Below are positions 61,443 to 64,000 of a DNA stretch of 64,000 bases, piece after piece (the stretch's first letter is position 1; every line of letters starts with the position of its first letter). A model generated the notes under the pieces. That model saw only the letters and a list, made by a program, of their open reading frames with translations, searched no databases and was not told the DNA's origin. Both the position numbers and the translations under genes were made by a program. This stretch comes from Thiomicrorhabdus lithotrophica (GTDB lineage Bacteria; Pseudomonadota; Gammaproteobacteria; Thiomicrospirales; Thiomicrospiraceae), in NCBI RefSeq assembly GCF_029201445.1, contig NZ_CP102381.1:2452206-2516205 (forward strand), in the 5' to 3' direction.

Positions 61443-61880
61443 TTAGATATTAAGTGTCGTGTAGCTAACCACAACATAACGAGCTAACTTACCTACAGTA
61501 ACTAAAAGTAAAAATAGCCAGATATTGATTCGTAAAACACCTGCTATGACGGTTAGCGGATCACCAATAATTGGAACCCAAGCAAGCAATAGACTCGCAG
61601 TTCCCCACTTTTCGAAACGTTGTTTCGACTTATCGAAGCTTTCATCAGATATTTTTAAGACACTATGAATGACAAAGGCACTTCCAAAAAAACCAATAGC
61701 ATAATTCACTAAAGAACCTAAAACATTACCGACTGTAGCAACGCTGACAACCGAGACGGGATTAAAGCCATTTAATAACAGACCAACTAAAACAACCTCA
61801 GAGCCCAAAGGTAAAATGGTCGCCGCTAGAAAAGCCGACAAAAACAAGCCGACATAACCTAGTTCAAGAAAATACTCCAT
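61443..61880 (-). CDS. DedA/YqaA-family membrane protein
   Basis: A 145-residue SNARE-associated/DedA-type membrane protein of the YqaA subgroup. Family signs are the N-terminal re-entrant helix with LAATILPLGSEVVLVGLLLNG, TVGNVLGSLVNYAIGFFGS (about residues 48-66) and the C-terminal WVPIIGDPLTVIAGVLRINIW. DedA proteins help lipid-carrier recycling or maintain proton motive force, but YqaA-type members are not well characterised. It has its own frame next to the GGDEF gene, both on the minus strand, 29 bp apart. Confidence 0.85.
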   Translation of the reverse strand: MEYFLELGYVGLFLSAFLAATILPLGSEVVLVGLLLNGFNPVSVVSVATVGNVLGSLVNYAIGFFGSAFVIHSVLKISDESFDKSKQRFEKWGTASLLLAWVPIIGDPLTVIAGVLRINIWLFLLLVTVGKLARYVVVSYTTLNI

Positions 61881-61909
61881 TTAGATAAAATTACAGAAAG
61901 CGTACAAAA

Positions 61910-62884
61910 TCATTCGACATTCTGTTGATCGCACATAGATTTATGTTGAGCCTTTTGTGCATACATAGCTAAATCTGCTTGTTCCATGGTTTGTGTAATA
62001 TTCATTTCACTGCCACGCATAGCTTTACCAATTGAAGCGCTTATCTTGTTAGAACATAACACTTTACTCATCTTTTTATAAAGGGCTTCGGCACCCTTTT
62101 TATCACATTCAATGGCCAACACCGCAAACTCATCTCCACCAATTCTGGCAACAATATCATTTTCTCTTACCGATTCTGAAATGCATTTCGCGGCCGCCTG
62201 AATGCGTTCATCACCCTTAGCGTGCCCTTGATTATCATTAATAGACTTCAAACCATCCAAATCAATAATCATTACACAAACAGGATTACCATAGCGTCTA
62301 GCGCGCTCTTCTTCTAATTCAACCGCTTTGTCCCACCCCCTACGATTAAATACATTAGTAAGTTCGTCGGTTAAGACTTCTTGTTTAATGCGTTCCAGCA
62401 ATCGTTCTTGTTCAAGCGCTTTTAAATCGGACTCTAATACTGTTCCCAAAAAACGCGCTAATAGCTCAATAACCGGAAGTTGCTGGGTTATATCTGGATT
62501 TTGTGGATTTGGATCAATAGCACATAAGGTTCCAAAAAGCGTACCATCTGAATTATTAACGGGTACGCCAATATAAGCCTCTATAGGTACTTGCTGCCCT
62601 ATTGGTGCTGCCTCATAGACAGGTATTTCCCTAGAACAAGGAGCAACTCTAGGGCCAAACCCTTGAACCATTTGAGAGCAGAATGAATCTGTCCAAGTAA
62701 AAACCGTACCTTCTTTAACATTGTAATAATGATCTTCAACTTGAAGAACAATCCAGTCTCTGCCTTCTGTTCTGGTCATCATCCATAAACCAAAGCCCAA
62801 CTGTTCATGTAGATAAGTAAGCACGGCTCTACTTGCACTTTCAAAATCCTTAAAAGGAGGAAGTGCTGTCACGTCTAAATTCAT
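61910..62884 (-). CDS. GAF-GGDEF diguanylate cyclase
   Basis: Predicted cytosolic cyclic-di-GMP synthase. Residues 15-160 form a GAF-like sensor (EQLGFGLWMMTRTEGRDWIV, IGVPVNNSDGTLFGTLCAIDP). The catalytic GGDEF domain covers about 165-318, with DELTNVFNRRGWDKA at its beginning and the active-site RIGGDEFAVL near residue 250. An RxxD inhibitory I-site (REND, five residues before GGDEF) is present, so product feedback is expected. No EAL domain and no membrane segment. Confidence 0.92.
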   Translation of the reverse strand: MNLDVTALPPFKDFESASRAVLTYLHEQLGFGLWMMTRTEGRDWIVLQVEDHYYNVKEGTVFTWTDSFCSQMVQGFGPRVAPCSREIPVYEAAPIGQQVPIEAYIGVPVNNSDGTLFGTLCAIDPNPQNPDITQQLPVIELLARFLGTVLESDLKALEQERLLERIKQEVLTDELTNVFNRRGWDKAVELEEERARRYGNPVCVMIIDLDGLKSINDNQGHAKGDERIQAAAKCISESVRENDIVARIGGDEFAVLAIECDKKGAEALYKKMSKVLCSNKISASIGKAMRGSEMNITQTMEQADLAMYAQKAQHKSMCDQQNVE

Positions 62885-63013
62885 TTAATTGCTCCAAGTA
62901 CAACCATATAATTGATGAGTCTAATACATGAATTCCTTAGACTCAAACAAAGGCTTTTTATTCACGCTTCATTTATACTAATGATTTAAATTTAACCCTA
63001 GAGTTCTGCCAGC

Positions 63014-63826
63014 ATGCTTGAAACAGCGTTTATTATAGAAATGATAACCTACTTGATTACAGGCGCAATTGTAGGTGTTGCCGCAGGCATGCTAGGTATT
63101 GGTGGTGGTTTATTAATTGTGCCCGTATTAAGTACGGTTTTTATTCATTATTTAGATACTCCCGAAGTGGTACACCTAGCGATAGGAACCTCACTTGCCA
63201 CTATTGTTATTACCTCTTTCTCTTCTGCTCGCGCGCACCATAAACATGGCGCAGTACGCTGGGATGCTTTTAGGTTGTTAACAATAGGCGTCTTGATTGG
63301 TGCATTTATTGGCGCTTGGAGTTCTCAGTTTGTGGCCTCAGACCTTTTAGGAAAAATCTTTGGCGTTTTGGAACTGTTAATCGCAATGAACATGTTAATC
63401 TCTTTTAAACCCAGTCCGCATAGAGAGTTACCAGGCCTGGTAGGTAATACCGCAGCAGGAACTGTTATAGGGAGTTTGTCATCTCTTGTAGGTATAGGAG
63501 GAGGCACATTAACCACACCTTATTTGGTATGGAATAATATTTCAATGCATCAAGCCATTGCCACCTCTACCGCTGTGAGTCTACCCGTTGCCGTAGCAGG
63601 TTCTATCGGCTACTTTATGGCAGGGCTAGGAGCAACCGACTTACCACCCTTAGCAACAGGCTATATATATTGGCCTGCCTTTTTTGGAATTGTATTAGCC
63701 AGTTACTTCACAGCCCCAATTGGAGCCAAACTTGCTCACCAATTACCTGTTAAAACATTAAAACGATTTTTTGGCGTTTTCCTAATTATTTTAGCAATTA
63801 AAATGCTGTTTTTTACGCCAAATTAA
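63014..63826 (+). CDS. TauE/SafE-family sulfite/anion transporter
   Basis: A 270-residue protein with eight membrane helices in two internally repeated halves. The GVAAGMLGIGGGLLIVPVL motif near residue 20 and its repeat SLVGIGGGTLTTPYLVW near residue 160 are family hallmarks. It likely moves sulfite, organosulfonates or related anions across the inner membrane, which would fit a sulfur-oxidiser, but the substrate cannot be told from sequence. A palindrome copy (63430-63441) supplies the codons for LPGLVG in the central cytoplasmic loop. Confidence 0.9.
   Translation: MLETAFIIEMITYLITGAIVGVAAGMLGIGGGLLIVPVLSTVFIHYLDTPEVVHLAIGTSLATIVITSFSSARAHHKHGAVRWDAFRLLTIGVLIGAFIGAWSSQFVASDLLGKIFGVLELLIAMNMLISFKPSPHRELPGLVGNTAAGTVIGSLSSLVGIGGGTLTTPYLVWNNISMHQAIATSTAVSLPVAVAGSIGYFMAGLGATDLPPLATGYIYWPAFFGIVLASYFTAPIGAKLAHQLPVKTLKRFFGVFLIILAIKMLFFTPN
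63430..63441. repeat. Palindromic repeat copy 7 (inside the TauE/SafE gene)
   Basis: ACCAGGCCTGGT in TTACCAGGCCTGGTAGG, read as Leu-Pro-Gly-Leu-Val in the loop that joins the two halves of the transporter, a place where an inserted peptide is tolerable. Confidence 0.85.
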
Positions 63827-63879
63827 ATAACCGTAGAATAGTTAAACTTTTCAATTACTTAAATAAATTAAAATGCAAG

Positions 63880-63943
63880 TTATCCACATGCTTTATCCAC
63901 ACAGTTATCCACAGAAAAAAATCTTGTTTTAAAGTTATTCACA
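63880..63943 (+). promoter_or_regulatory. DnaA-box cluster, probable oriC / dnaA promoter region
   Basis: Three perfect TTATCCACA boxes (63880-63888, 63893-63901, 63905-63913) and one TTATTCACA (63935-63943) lie in one direction within 64 bp of A/T-rich DNA. With rpmH-rnpA-yidC-mnmE and the mnmG-parAB cluster on one side, this is the expected place of the replication origin or the dnaA regulatory region; dnaA itself would begin beyond the window's right edge. The rest of 63827-64000 is A/T-rich and shows nothing further. Confidence 0.8.
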
Positions 63944-64000
63944 GGTATACTATTTCGAGTGCTAAATAATACAATAAAAATTGCTGTTTATAAGCTTTCA

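Overview
The window reads as a chromosomal segment from a gammaproteobacterium. Gene content and order (mnmG-rsmG-parA-parB-atp operon-glmU on one side, rpmH-rnpA-yidC-mnmE on the other, and a DnaA-box cluster at the right edge) place it next to the replication origin. The moderate-to-low GC, the atp/glmU layout and the protein sequences suggest a sulfur-oxidiser of the Thiomicrospira / Hydrogenovibrio / Thiomicrorhabdus type. That affiliation is an inference from general knowledge; no search was run.

Layout. 1-5.0 kb: end of recG, ubiC, a periplasmic rhodanese and two unknown proteins. 5.0-7.5 kb: a small accessory patch with a RAYT (REP-associated) transposase beside its inverted repeat, two unknown small proteins and a decayed HlyD remnant. 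7.5-22.2 kb: housekeeping genes on the minus strand (ubiA, glmU, the complete F1Fo ATP synthase operon with two accessory genes, parB, parA, rsmG, mnmG). 22.4-26.9 kb: a TonB-dependent receptor and lipoprotein, queF with a coupled micro-protein, and a membrane protein. 27.0-32.9 kb: one complete rRNA operon on the minus strand (16S, tRNA-Ile(GAT), tRNA-Ala(TGC), 23S, 5S) with two promoters and a terminator. 33.1-34.7 kb: a Tat-exported histone-deacetylase-like protein and a small periplasmic protein. 56.2-64 kb: mnmE, yidC, rnpA, rpmH, a DedA/YqaA protein, a GAF-GGDEF protein, a TauE/SafE transporter, then four DnaA boxes.

The main discovery is a ~21 kb integrative element (35,142-56,224) that splits the host yigZ (IMPACT family) gene. 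The C-terminal half lies at 34.8-35.1 kb and the N-terminal half at 56.2-56.5 kb, on the same strand. The ends carry related inverted repeats (TACTA...AAAYATTGTA), and next to the right end lies a translationally coupled operon of three tyrosine-recombinase-fold proteins plus a small coiled-coil protein. This layout matches, from memory, the intA-tfp-intB-srap quartet of strand-biased circularising integrative elements (SEs), related to the Gamma-Mobile-Trio class of islands. The operon continues into two paralogous proteins built of ~68-residue repeats that resemble the phage-integrase repeat (INT_rpt). Cargo: a TetR-controlled RbbA-type tripartite ABC efflux system, an LpxR-like lipid A deacylase, an MFS transporter, nested insertion-sequence debris, and an intact divergent yigZ homologue that could replace the gene the island destroys.

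A second window-wide signal is a palindrome, core ACCAGGCCTGGT, extended form TTACCAGGCCTGGTAACTT. It occurs seven times exactly, with several near-copies, between genes and inside genes. All four exact copies inside coding sequence are read in the same frame as Pro-Gly-Leu-Val. It looks like a genome-wide iterated element.
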